DNA from: Plantibacter sp050587525
GTDB lineage: Bacteria > Actinomycetota > Actinomycetes > Actinomycetales > Microbacteriaceae
DNA length: 64,000 bases
Assembly: GCF_050587525.1 (NCBI RefSeq)
Contig: NZ_JBOBFT010000007.1
Span: 186,001-250,000 of the forward strand
Direction: 5' to 3'
Part shown: positions 36,486-45,400 of the stretch, piece after piece
Numbering within the stretch: position 1 is the stretch's first letter
Layout: each line of letters opens with the position of its first letter
Made by a program: the position numbers and the translations under genes
Notes under the pieces: generated by a model
Databases searched by the model: none
Told to the model about the DNA's origin: nothing
Seen by the model: the letters and a program-made list of their open reading frames with translations, nothing else

Positions 36486-38138
36486 TCACTTCCGGGTCGG
36501 ACTGTAGTCGGTCACGGTCTGGTCACCGCTGAAGAAGCCCTTCGCGGAATCCAGGTACGCGTCCACGCTGGGATCGCCCGACGTGGTCGCCTGGTCGGCC
36601 AGCATCTCATAGCGCTGTGCGTTGTGCGCGCCGGCGATACCGGGATCGACCGTCTCCGGATTCTTCCCGCCGAGTCTCGGCGCATCGCTCTGGACCGTGG
36701 TCCAGTTGCCGGAATCCGGGTTGCCGCGACCGTCGAGACGAGCCACCGGGTCCTCATGGAACTCGAGCGACATGACCTGCACGTCACTCGGGATGTCGAA
36801 CCGGGCGATCGGCGATCCGGCCGTGACGACATGCGTGACGTTGAACCCCAGGTTCGGGTCCGACGCCATCTGACCGGCCGTGATGCCGCCCAGGCTGAAT
36901 CCTTCGAGCATCACCGGATCCGTCGGCTTGACACCCGCGGCGATCATCGCGTCCTTGACCGCTTGGGCCAGGGCCGTCTGGTTCCCCTGCATCGCGGCGA
37001 TGTCGGAGGTGAGGTCGTTGGAGATCGCGCCGCCATGCGGATCCCACACCTGCGTGCTCGGGATCTGGACGATCCAGCTCGGCGGAGGACCGTCGGAGTG
37101 GATCACGCGGATGCTGCTCAGCTCGCTCTCGCCCTTATCGATGTCCGCCGACCCCTGGAGCAGGTCACCGAGCCCGTTGACGTCGCGGTCCTGTGTCACC
37201 GCGAGCGGCTTCGACGGATCGTTCGGGTCCACCGCGAGCCCGCCCGTGCCGTCGTCGAAGAGCCCGAACGTCCCTCCGCCGCCGGCGATGGCCGCGATCG
37301 CGTCCTCGTAGCTGAGCGGCGGCCACGGCTGACCGGTGAGCGCACTCATGCCTGCGTTCACGAGCGGCTGGAACGGGCCGCCGACGAAGGTGAGACCGGC
37401 GAGGAGCCCTGGCGCGCCATCGGTCAGGATGTCCGCGATCCACGCGTTCTCGCCGAGCCATTCGTTGACGTCCTGCATGACGCCTGGAGCCATGGCCTGC
37501 AGGGCGGCGAGCGATGCGGCGTAGGTGGCGAGCGTTCGGTCCACGACCTCCTGCGGCGAGTAGGACTGGATGGTGTTGCTCGCGAAGACACCGGCGACGC
37601 CTGCGGGGCTGAGGAGCAGCCAGGGGTTCTCGCCGACCTGGTCGAGCGTCTTCTGGGCGCCCTCGACGACGGATTCGACACCCTCCGCGACGACGTTGTA
37701 GCCCGCGACGCCCACGGCGTACACGATGCCGACCGCGGCCGCGCCAGCCGCGGTCACGAGGGCCAACGGGATGGCGACGACACCGATGACGAACGCCACG
37801 CCGTTGTGCAGGGCTGTCGTCAGGGCTGCCAGCGCCTGGTCGGCTGTCTCATAGGCGATGACGGCGCCCTCGAGGAAGATCGCGGCGACACCCGTCTGCG
37901 TGGCCACCAGGAGCAGCGAACCGGAGGCGACGACGATCGCGCCCTCCGCCGCTGCGCCCGTGACAGGCGAGAGGACCATCGATTCGAGGAGGTCGCCGTC
38001 GGCCGCCTTGCCGCCCGCGGCGATCGCCTGCTCGACGAGGTCGGAGGACAGCGACGACAACTGCTGCGCTTGCAGGCGCATGTCGTCGAGCTTGGCGCCG
38101 ATGCCTCCCGCGCCTCCGGAAACGGTCACGTCGCTCAT
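36486..38138 (-). CDS. ESX-associated alpha/beta-hydrolase fold protein (candidate T7SS substrate)
   Basis: 550 residues. An ESX-like helical N-terminus (GGIGAKLDDMRLQAQQLSSL) is followed by a long Ala/Gly/Val-rich helical, partly hydrophobic region (60-290). The C-terminal hydrolase-like domain has the nucleophile elbow GFSLGG (Ser ~415), a possible acid in HEDPVARLDG (~464) and His in GAHNAQRY (~506). This matches lipase/esterase topology. No export signal of the Sec type is seen. Its position with WXG100 genes suggests secretion or surface display by the local type VII system. Substrate unknown. Confidence 0.75.
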   Translation of the reverse strand: MSDVTVSGGAGGIGAKLDDMRLQAQQLSSLSSDLVEQAIAAGGKAADGDLLESMVLSPVTGAAAEGAIVVASGSLLLVATQTGVAAIFLEGAVIAYETADQALAALTTALHNGVAFVIGVVAIPLALVTAAGAAAVGIVYAVGVAGYNVVAEGVESVVEGAQKTLDQVGENPWLLLSPAGVAGVFASNTIQSYSPQEVVDRTLATYAASLAALQAMAPGVMQDVNEWLGENAWIADILTDGAPGLLAGLTFVGGPFQPLVNAGMSALTGQPWPPLSYEDAIAAIAGGGGTFGLFDDGTGGLAVDPNDPSKPLAVTQDRDVNGLGDLLQGSADIDKGESELSSIRVIHSDGPPPSWIVQIPSTQVWDPHGGAISNDLTSDIAAMQGNQTALAQAVKDAMIAAGVKPTDPVMLEGFSLGGITAGQMASDPNLGFNVTHVVTAGSPIARFDIPSDVQVMSLEFHEDPVARLDGRGNPDSGNWTTVQSDAPRLGGKNPETVDPGIAGAHNAQRYEMLADQATTSGDPSVDAYLDSAKGFFSGDQTVTDYSPTRK

Positions 38139-39190
38139 GCTGCGTCTCCCTGGAGTCGTGCGGCTTCTCCGACGAGGAGTGCGCCGAGGGTGAGGATCTC
38201 CGACACGATGTCCGCCTTCCGGACCGCCTTCACGGCGACCCTGGTGCCGTCCCGGAACGCTTCCGTCGTCGTGTCCGGAGTGACGTCCGGGTGGTCGATC
38301 GCGACGGCGACCCAGCCGTCGGCGCTCCGCAGCCAGACGCGGGTCATCCGGCTGCCGGAGACGCGCGAGAGCAGATCGAAGCGGAACCCGCCGTCGATGC
38401 GCGCTGCGATGCCGCCGAAGACGGCCGATGCGCCGGGGCTCTGGAGACGGTCGAGGACGGCCGCGAGGACCTCCGGGCGTGCGTCGCGGAGCGCGAGGAC
38501 GAGTGCTTCCGCGTCGATGAGCGACAGGACGACCGTCTCACGGGTGCGGCCGGGACGTTCCGTGGAGTCGTCCCAGGCGGTGAGCGGGCGGAGGAGTTGA
38601 TCGGCGACGCCGTCGATCGTGAACGCGCGGATCTCCACGGCGTCCTCGTCTTGCGCTGCCGCGCCCTTCCCGTCAGCGACGCGTGTGTGGTCGACGCGCT
38701 GGGTGCGGAGCAGTTCGACGGCGAACCCCCCGAGTGCGGAGATCGACTGGACGGCCGTGCGGTCGAGTGTCCACGACGTCGCATCGATCGTGACGGTCGC
38801 GAACTGAGGGATCGAGATGAACCGGCCGAAGTCCGGATTGACGCGGTCCGTCAGATCAGCGGGGATCGGGCTCGTGTGGCTGGTAGCTGCGCTGCCTGCG
38901 CTCAGGATGCCGCGGCTCGTCAAGCGTTCGACGGCGGTGCGTTCACGCGCATCGATCTCGGCCGGGTCGAGGCTCGACTCCCAGCGCGTGCTGAACGCTG
39001 CGGGGAGGACGATGTGGGGGCTGCGGCTCTCGAGGACGTGGAGTTCGTCCGCCGACAGGAGGAACGCGGCGGCCGATGCTCCGGGACCCGTCATGCCGTT
39101 GCCGTTCGAGTTGCCGTTCGAGGTGCTGTTGGAGGTGTTGCTCGAGGTGTTGTTCGTCGTGCTGCTGTTCGATCCGGTCACGGGGTCCAT
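38135..39190 (-). CDS. Possible EspG-like ESX-associated protein
   Basis: 351 residues. The first 30 are an odd Asn/Ser/Thr/Gly run (SNSSTTNNTSSNTSNSTSNG). The rest is a soluble alpha/beta protein (FLLSADELHVLESRSPHIVL, later VAVAIDHPDVTP and FRDGTRVAVKAVRKADIVSE). The opening resembles the start of EspG-type chaperones of ESX systems, but similarity is weak and the name is tentative. An internal ATG at 39094 (MTGPGASAAAFLL) would remove the low-complexity run. It overlaps both neighbours, which supports co-translation. Confidence 0.55.
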   Translation of the reverse strand: MDPVTGSNSSTTNNTSSNTSNSTSNGNSNGNGMTGPGASAAAFLLSADELHVLESRSPHIVLPAAFSTRWESSLDPAEIDARERTAVERLTSRGILSAGSAATSHTSPIPADLTDRVNPDFGRFISIPQFATVTIDATSWTLDRTAVQSISALGGFAVELLRTQRVDHTRVADGKGAAAQDEDAVEIRAFTIDGVADQLLRPLTAWDDSTERPGRTRETVVLSLIDAEALVLALRDARPEVLAAVLDRLQSPGASAVFGGIAARIDGGFRFDLLSRVSGSRMTRVWLRSADGWVAVAIDHPDVTPDTTTEAFRDGTRVAVKAVRKADIVSEILTLGALLVGEAARLQGDAA

Positions 39191-39672
39191 CCTCGGTTGC
39201 GGTAGAGGTCGGACAGGTCGAGCCAGTCCTTGCTGCCCGGGCTGGGGAGCGCCGGTGTGGAGGAGACGATCTCCTTGGCTTGGTGGACGAGGAAGTCGGG
39301 GACCTCCTGGCCGAAGAATTCGAAGACCTTCCCGACGCCGTCCTTGACGGTTTCAACGGCCCCGCCGACGAGCTTCGTCGCGTCGTGCCAGCGGTCGCCG
39401 ACCCAGCGGGCGGCGTCCTCGATGGCCTGCTTCACGTGGTCGACGGCGTCGGCGTGGGCGTCGAGCTTCGTCGCCGCGTCGTCGAGTTGCCGGGCGGAGG
39501 CATCGAGTTTCGTCGCCTGTTCCGTGAGGTCCTCGGTGAATCTGTCTGCTGCCGTCGAGGTCCATTCGAGGCCCGTCGCGGCTCGCAACTGCGTCGCCCT
39601 GGTACGGACATCGCTTGCGAGCGTGCGGAACTCGGCGGCTCGCAGCCTGATCTGTTGGGTGTCCCCGTACAC
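39178..39672 (-). CDS. WXG100-like ESX family protein
   Basis: 164 residues. The N-terminal ~95 residues form a helical hairpin with LEWTSTAADRFTEDL at the turn, where the Trp is followed by Thr-Ser rather than the canonical W-x-G. Heptad-like Ala/Leu spacing follows (LDASARQLDDAATKLDAHAD). The C-terminal extension is about 65 residues. This size and pattern fit an ESX-type substrate or structural partner. It overlaps the EspG-like gene by 13 bp. Confidence 0.75.
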   Translation of the reverse strand: MYGDTQQIRLRAAEFRTLASDVRTRATQLRAATGLEWTSTAADRFTEDLTEQATKLDASARQLDDAATKLDAHADAVDHVKQAIEDAARWVGDRWHDATKLVGGAVETVKDGVGKVFEFFGQEVPDFLVHQAKEIVSSTPALPSPGSKDWLDLSDLYRNRGWTP

Positions 39673-39696
39673 GACGTCGCTCCTCGGGCGGGCCGG

Positions 39697-39745
39697 TCCC
39701 TGAACGCTCGGCGCACACCGGTGGTGTGCGTGTTGCGTTCAGGGA
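39697..39745. other. Nested inverted repeat between the two WXG100-type genes
   Basis: Outer arms 39697-39707 and 39735-39745 (TCCCTGAACGC and complement) are perfect over 11 bp. Inner arms 39712-39719 and 39723-39730 are perfect over 8 bp. It lies 25 bp upstream of the start at 39672 and 119 bp past the end of the WXG100 gene. It could reduce read-through so that the WXG100 protein is made in excess, or be a regulator site. Confidence 0.6.
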
Positions 39746-39863
39746 CTCGGACGAATGGTCTCGATGGCCTGATGGTCGGCTGCCCGGTGTGATGCCGGTG
39801 CGAGCGGACCGTTCGGTTGGTAAACCGGTGCTGGTTCAGTGCGGCTGGTTCAGCTCAGCTGAC

Positions 39864-40160
39864 TCAGTGACCGGCGCCGGCTGCGAGGGCTGCGTCGGTC
39901 TGCTCGAGCGTGGAGACCGCGTTGTTGAGGTAGCCGGAGAGCTTGTCGAGGTGACCGATCGTGGTCGTCGCGCTCTGCGTGAAGGCCGTGTAGGTCTCGT
40001 TGAACGTGCCGGAGGCGGTGTCGGTCTGGAAGCCGGAGGTCACGAGGTTGTTGATGAGGGTCTGCAGACGGTTGAGCGTCGACTCGACTTCGGCCTTGCC
40101 GGTCGTGAGGTTGAGGGCGGCCTGCTTGATCTCGCTGTAGTTGACATTGATGTTCGCCAT
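39864..40160 (-). CDS. WXG100 family protein (EsxA/EsxB-like)
   Basis: 98 residues, the normal WXG100 length, predicted helix-turn-helix hairpin. At the turn the canonical W-x-G is replaced (TSGFQTDTASGTF), a variant with Phe at the Trp position. No YxxxD/E export motif is seen after the second helix. A perfect AAGGAG lies 6 bases before ATG 40160. There is no second Esx gene beside it, so it may act as a homodimer. It is likely the main secreted or structural substrate of the local system. The upstream region has the degenerate ATGGGGAG palindrome. Confidence 0.85.
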   Translation of the reverse strand: MANINVNYSEIKQAALNLTTGKAEVESTLNRLQTLINNLVTSGFQTDTASGTFNETYTAFTQSATTTIGHLDKLSGYLNNAVSTLEQTDAALAAGAGH

Positions 40161-40206
40161 GAGTTGCTCCTTCGTTGTCGTCACCGACGTCCGCGGTGCC
40201 TTCATC

Positions 40207-40252
40207 ATGTAAACACACACCCGTGGTTCACCCAATGGGCACCACTCCCCAT
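40207..40252 (-). promoter_or_regulatory. Upstream region of the WXG100 gene with degenerate operator (copy 3)
   Basis: On the minus strand, ATGGGGAG-2-GTGCCCAT lies at 40235-40252: the first half-site is perfect and the second matches 6 of 8. At the 34-bp spacing seen in the other copies lies an AT-rich stretch (TTACAT, 40207-40212), not a good TANNNT. The site is 75-92 bp upstream of the start codon. Confidence 0.5.
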
Positions 40253-40264
40253 GCCGCTCCTGGT

Positions 40265-40416
40265 GGTTGCTGAGCCTGTCGAAGGGAAGGGCCCACCGAT
40301 CCGAAGCGTCCCCACTTCGACAGGCTCAGTGACCGGGTGCAGGGTCGGTCCCTGAGCCTCTCGAAAGGAAGGGTCCACCGATCCGAAGCGTCCACACTTC
40401 GACAGGCTCAGTGACC
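40265..40416. repeat. Two REPIN-like units downstream of the DUF222-HNH gene
   Basis: Unit A (40265-40334) and unit B (40347-40416) are each 70 bp: a reverse and a forward copy of the type CTTCGACARGCTCAGYGACC around a ~30-bp centre containing CCACCGATCCGAAGCGTCC. The two units are tandem, with an 82-bp period. They lie 13 bp past the HNH stop codon. The same 20-mer recurs on the other side of the gene. Confidence 0.9.
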
Positions 40417-40428
40417 GGGTTGATGTGG

Positions 40429-41898
40429 TCATGTGTCGGGGAGTGGTTCGAGGGGGTACCAGTCCGGAGGATCCGGTTCCGTGGTGAACACCTGACCACT
40501 CGGACTGATCCAATGCAGCACCCCGTCTGGGCCCGGCTTGAGGGACCAGTTGGTTTCGTGCTTGAGGTGGTGATGCTTCGGACACAGGTGCGCAAGGTTG
40601 CCCACGTTCGTTTCACCTCCCTCCGACCACGGCACCGTGTGATCCAGTTCGCACCCCTTCGCGAGGCGGTTGCAGCCCGGTGCTCGGCAGTGCGTGTCTC
40701 GGATCGCGAGGGCTCGTTTCATGTCGACGGGTGGGACGTATCGTTCTCGACTGACCGAGAGGACCGTCCCGGTCTCGGGATGCGTCAGGATCCGGGTGAA
40801 GGACTTCGCGTGCACGCTCAGCCGGACCGCAGTCTCCGGATCGATGGGACCGTAGCCTTCGAGGGAACCTGGTTGGTGCTCGTGGCCAAGGATCGTCAGC
40901 ACCGGGACCGTCACATGCACGGTGGGGATGATGCCTTCCGTGATGTCCTCGATGCTCGGGAGCGGGCCGACACCCAGAGCGGGCTCTACGCTCGGACGGC
41001 GCTCGTCACGGTCAAGGACAGCCACGTTCCGTGTTGGTGTGACCGCCGTGTCGTCCATGGACGCGGCGGGGCGCGCTGGTACTGACCGTGCCGCCCAGGT
41101 CGGGACCTCGTCGTCCTCGACCCTGGGGTGAGTAGTTTCGGGCGCCGCGACCGTGGCTGGAGGGCCGGAGGACGCCGTGACACCGTAGAGGAGCAGGCTC
41201 TGGGCGTTGTCGACCATCAACTGCGCACGCGTCCGCGGGTCACCGCGGCGTTGCGTGTTCGCGGTGAGGTCGGCGAGGCGGTTGTAGGCGGCGGTCGCGA
41301 TGGTCGCCGTGGTGAGGATCGACAGCCACGACATCCCGTCCGGTGCCGGGGACAGGGTCACGTGGCGGTCCTGCCTGGCCCGGTGATGCCGGGTACCGAT
41401 GGTTTCCGGGTGGAGCTTCTCCCGCAGCTGCCGGGCGTACTGCTTCAGCTGGGCGGCGGTGCGGGTCTGTGCGAGGGGCAGGATCCGGGTCTCGAACTCG
41501 ATACGGTCCGCAGGGTCGACATCCGCGAGCTGCTCCACGATCACCCGGGCATGCCCGACCGAGATCGAACCCCCGGAGAGCGCAGCAAGCGTGGCAGGGA
41601 GGTGGTCGACGAGGACTCCGGACTCCGCGATGCGATGTTGGATCGTGCGCTCCGGAACCCTCGTCATCGCCGAGAGTTCCAGGTGCAGGGAGAGGCGGGC
41701 GAGGTCCTTCGCCCGGGCCGGGGTCGTGCCGGGTGGAGCGAGCGTCAACGCGGTGAGATCGGAGAGACGGGCGGCCTCAGCGAAGAGATTTGCCCTGCGT
41801 GCTTCGGCTGTGGCGATACAGACGTCTTCCGCGACGATCTGCTCGCCGAGGCTCGTGAGACGAGCGGCGATCGCGTCCGGAGTCGAAGGTATGTCCAC
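40429..41898 (-). CDS. DUF222 / HNH endonuclease (13E12-repeat family)
   Basis: 489 residues. The N-terminal and middle DUF222 region contains LSGGSISVGHARVIVEQLAD. The C-terminal HNH domain has CRAPGC, then ELDHTVPWSEGGET, NLAHLCPKHHHLKH, so the HNH and zinc-type Cys residues are intact. The family is abundant in Actinobacteria and known as REP13E12 in mycobacteria. The GTG start at 41898 lies 6 bases after a TATTCT -10 element. A LexA-type box overlaps the -35 region. The gene interrupts the secretion island and is bordered on both sides by REP-like repeats, suggesting an insertion. Confidence 0.92.
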   Translation of the reverse strand: MDIPSTPDAIAARLTSLGEQIVAEDVCIATAEARRANLFAEAARLSDLTALTLAPPGTTPARAKDLARLSLHLELSAMTRVPERTIQHRIAESGVLVDHLPATLAALSGGSISVGHARVIVEQLADVDPADRIEFETRILPLAQTRTAAQLKQYARQLREKLHPETIGTRHHRARQDRHVTLSPAPDGMSWLSILTTATIATAAYNRLADLTANTQRRGDPRTRAQLMVDNAQSLLLYGVTASSGPPATVAAPETTHPRVEDDEVPTWAARSVPARPAASMDDTAVTPTRNVAVLDRDERRPSVEPALGVGPLPSIEDITEGIIPTVHVTVPVLTILGHEHQPGSLEGYGPIDPETAVRLSVHAKSFTRILTHPETGTVLSVSRERYVPPVDMKRALAIRDTHCRAPGCNRLAKGCELDHTVPWSEGGETNVGNLAHLCPKHHHLKHETNWSLKPGPDGVLHWISPSGQVFTTEPDPPDWYPLEPLPDT

Positions 41899-41904
41899 TC
41901 ATCA

Positions 41905-41910
41905 AGAATA
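41905..41910 (-). promoter_or_regulatory. -10 element of the DUF222-HNH gene (leaderless type)
   Basis: TATTCT on the minus strand ends 6 bases before the GTG start at 41898, so the transcript would begin at or next to the start codon. The SOS-type box at 41927-41942 begins 17 bp upstream of it. Confidence 0.55.
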
Positions 41911-41926
41911 CCAAGGACCCGTGTTC

Positions 41927-41942
41927 TAGAACAGGCGTTCGA
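41927..41942. promoter_or_regulatory. SOS (LexA) box at the -35 region of the DUF222-HNH gene
   Basis: TAGAACAGGCGTTCGA differs from the actinobacterial consensus TCGAAC-4-GTTCGA at one position. The inner GAAC-4-GTTC (41929-41940) is perfect. It overlaps the expected -35, so LexA would block transcription. In M. tuberculosis several 13E12-repeat genes are known LexA targets, in agreement. Confidence 0.75.
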
Positions 41943-41980
41943 AGGGATTGTGGAGAACTTCTGCGCACCTGGACCCCACA

Positions 41981-42350
41981 CTTCTACAAGCTCAGTGACC
42001 GGGACCACACTTCGACAAGCTCAGTGACCGGGGCTGAGAGGCGCGGGGCATCGTGAGGGCAACGCACTTCGACAAGCTCAGTGACCGGAGCGAGAAGCGC
42101 GGCGGCATTGCGAGGGCAACGCACCTCGACAAGCTCAGTGAACGGAACGGATGGAGTGCGGAGAGACGGACGACCACAGCACTTCGCCGGGCTCAGCGAC
42201 CGGGTCGGGCTCCGGGCTCCGGGAACTGGGCCTGTCGAAGGGCGATCGCCCGTGCAACCAGCGAGATCACCACCCGGACGGGCTCCGGGCTCTGGGAGGC
42301 GCTTCGACAAGCTCAGCGACCGACGCGGACGCCTCCGGAGCCCAGCGACC
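41981..42350. repeat. REP-like repeat array upstream of the DUF222-HNH gene
   Basis: Copies of the type CTTCGACARGCTCAGYGACC occur at 41981, 42010, 42067, 42124, 42182 and 42302 (forward) and at 42221-42240 (reverse), with more decayed pieces to 42350. The copies at 42010, 42067, 42124 and 42182 are 57-58 bp apart and share flanking sequence (GCGAGGGCAACGCAC type). The array fills the gap between the HNH gene and the eccC stop. No supported gene lies in this gap. Confidence 0.9.
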
Positions 42351-42400
42351 GGAGCGGACGCCTCCGGAGTTCTCAGCGACGGGGCGGACGATTCCGGAGC

Positions 42401-45400
42401 TCAGTCGACGGGGACGAAGGCATCAGCGAGCGGCACCTGCACCCGCACGAGCGCACCACGCGACGCGTACATGCCACGGCCCGGCGGGAAGTCCCGACGG
42501 GCGAGCCGTGGGAACGTCGTGCGGAGGACGAGATCGCCCTCCATCTGCTCCGGCTGCAACAGGATGCCACGACGAGCACTCTTGATCTCGCCCATGAGCG
42601 GCCACGACGACGCCCAGCCGGACACCTCGTTCTCGGCGATCACAAGGTGGTCGCTCCGCTTGATGGTCTTGATGAGTTCGACGAGCGGCGGGTCCGCGAT
42701 GCCGTTGAGGTAGTCGGAGATCGTCTCGATCACCACGACCGTCCGCTGGGTCGTGGTCTCCGCAGCGATCGCTGCCGACAGCATCTTTGCCTGCTCCGCG
42801 ATCGCCTCCGGAGTCACCGCGGAGTCGTCCCAGTCGAGCGTGCGCAGGAGCTCGGACCGGCGGCTGCCGAAGTACACGAAGCGGGACGACGGGTCGAACC
42901 GACGAACTGCGGCGAGCAACGCGGCGACGGTGTTCGTCCGCCCGCTCCCGGGCGGGCCTCCGACGAGGAACGCACCGGTCGGGTCGAAGCCGATGGGCGC
43001 GAGGTCCGTGTCGCCGATGCCGAGGACGGGCTGGCCGGCGACGAGGGCGGGCAGCGCCTCAGCAGGCAGTTCCTTGGGGAGCGAGCCGATCGGTGGTGTC
43101 GTGATCGTATTGCCGCTGCGCACCATCGCTTCGGCCAGCCGGACGGTGGCCGCCGACTGATCGGCGAGCACGGGAGAACCGCCGAGAATCGCGACCTGCG
43201 TCTCGAGGCCGTCGACGATCGCCCGCCCCGGTACGGATTCTGCGCTCAGGATGTCCTTCGGCACACCGAGGATCTGGTACCCGGTCTCGTCCGCGAGGCG
43301 CAGCACGATCTTGCGCTGCACACCGGAGCTGATGTTCGTGGGTACGGAACCGGGGCGGTCTGCGCTGAAGGCGACGTTGATGCCGAGCTGACGCCCGTCG
43401 GTGATGAACTGTTGGAAGAGCGCGTACCAGGTGGACAGGCCGAGCGTCGTCTCGAACTCCTGCCGGAAGGCTTGGAAGCCGTCGACCACGAGGAGGATCC
43501 GGCGTTCGTCGTGGCGTCCCGTCACGCGCCGGTAGTCGGTGATGGAGGAGGCGTTCGCCTCGGCGTAGCGGAGGCTGCGGTCGTCGATCTGCTCCTTCAG
43601 GAAGCGAAGGAGCCGGATGACCCGTTCCTGGTCGTCGCCCGGGATGATCGAGCCGACATGCGGGAGCGCTTCGAGCATCCGCAGGCTGCCTGCGCCGAAA
43701 TCGAGCCCGTACACCTCCACCGGTCCGCCGCGAGGTGTGATGCCGGCGGCCGTCGCGAGGGTCCGGAGCGCCGTGCTCTTGCCGGAACCGCCCGTGCCGA
43801 AGACCGCGATGTGTCCGTCGACGTCTGGCCGGAAGTACACGGGCTTCTGCTCTTGCGAATCCGGGAGGTCTGCGACGCCGATGAGGAGTTCGGCGTCGGT
43901 GCGCTGGCGCAGCCGACCGAGGTCGTAGACGCTCGCGAGTTCGTCGAGCCAAGGTCGACGCGGAGGCGGGATGGCGGCCTCGGTCGCCGCTTCGATGATC
44001 TGCGACACGATCCGCTGCTGGTCCGTCGGTCCGAGGTCGCGGTCCTCGTCGGCTTCGGCCCCGCGCGGTTCCTCCCAGCGCGTCTCGCCGCCGAACCGGA
44101 GCTCACGGACCTCGATGTCGGACCGCTTCGGTTCGTCGTTGGTCCAGCCGCCCGCGTATCCGGACTGGAACGCGGTGAGTCGACCCGGACCGGTCTTCGC
44201 GATGCCGCGGCCGGGGACGCCCGGGTCGAAGTGTGCGGCGTCCTTGACGCCGACGACGTCCTGGCTGTCCGATTCGTCGGCCATTCGCAGCGCCACTCGG
44301 AGGTTCGTGTTGGCTCGCAGGTTGTCCTTGATGACACCGGCCGGGCGCTGTGTAGCCATGATGAGGTGGATCCCGAGCGACCGGCCCCGCTGTGCGATGT
44401 CGACGACGCCGTCCACGAACTCCGGCACCTCACCGACGAGGGCGGCGAACTCGTCGATCACGAGGACGAGCGCCGGCGGGCTGTCTGGGTCGCCGCGCTT
44501 CTCGAGTTCGAGGAGGTCCTTCGCCTTCTTGCGGTTGAGGAGATGCTCCCGGAAGTGCAGTTCAGCGCGGAGGCTCGTGAGCGCGCGTCGGACGAGGTGC
44601 GGGCTGAGGTCGGTGACGAGGCCGACGCAGTGCGGCAGCGTGACGCAATCGGCGAAGGCCGAGCCGCCCTTGTAGTCGACGAAGAGGAATGAGACGCGGT
44701 CGGGGCTGTACTCGGCGGCCATGCCGAGCACCCACGCCTGCAGGAACTCGCTCTTGCCGGCCCCCGTGGTGCCGCCGACGAGGGCGTGCGGACCCTGCGC
44801 GCGGAGGTCGAGGTGCATCGCGTCGACGCCGGACGAGCCGACCGTGGCACGGAGGCCTCCGGCGCGACGGGGCCTCGGGACTGCGCCCGGCGTCCGGTCG
44901 TGGATGGAGGAGTTCTGCCGCCAGCGGTCCACGACGGCGTCGCTCGATGACGCGAGGTCGGATCCGAGGAGCGTCACCATCGAGACCGAGCGCGGCAGGT
45001 CGCTCGAGTCCTCCACGAGCGCTCCGGCATCGATGACCGAAGCCATGCGGCGCGCGTAGTCGAGTGCGGTCTGCGGATCGACGTACTCCGGCCGAGCGTC
45101 CTCGATCGTGTAGCCGAGTCGCACGAGCCCGACGCTCGCCGGGGCGTCGACGCCGGAGCCCGCCTCGGGGACACGAAGGAATGTGCGGCACGCCGCGGGG
45201 AGGGACTGGACGTCCGGCCCGATCCAGATGGGGAAGACACCTGCATCGGCTGCGATCTCGGCCAGCTGGACGAGCCGCGCACGATCGACGCCGGCGTCGT
45301 CCGAGACGAGGAGGACGACCGATGGGACGGGTGACTTCGTTCCGGTGTCGCCGCCGCCCTTCGTGCCCACGTCTGCGCCACGTTCCTGTGCCGCGTGCTT

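Noticed and set aside
40234..40252. Extra shared sequence CATTGGGTGAA near operator copies 1 and 3
   Set aside because: An 11-base match occurs near both, but in opposite orientation and at different distances. It is absent at eccC, so it is probably chance.
41981..42330. Regularly spaced repeats that could look like a CRISPR array
   Set aside because: The repeats are degenerate, the spacing sequence is itself repeated, the orientation changes and no cas gene is near. REP-like repeats explain it better.
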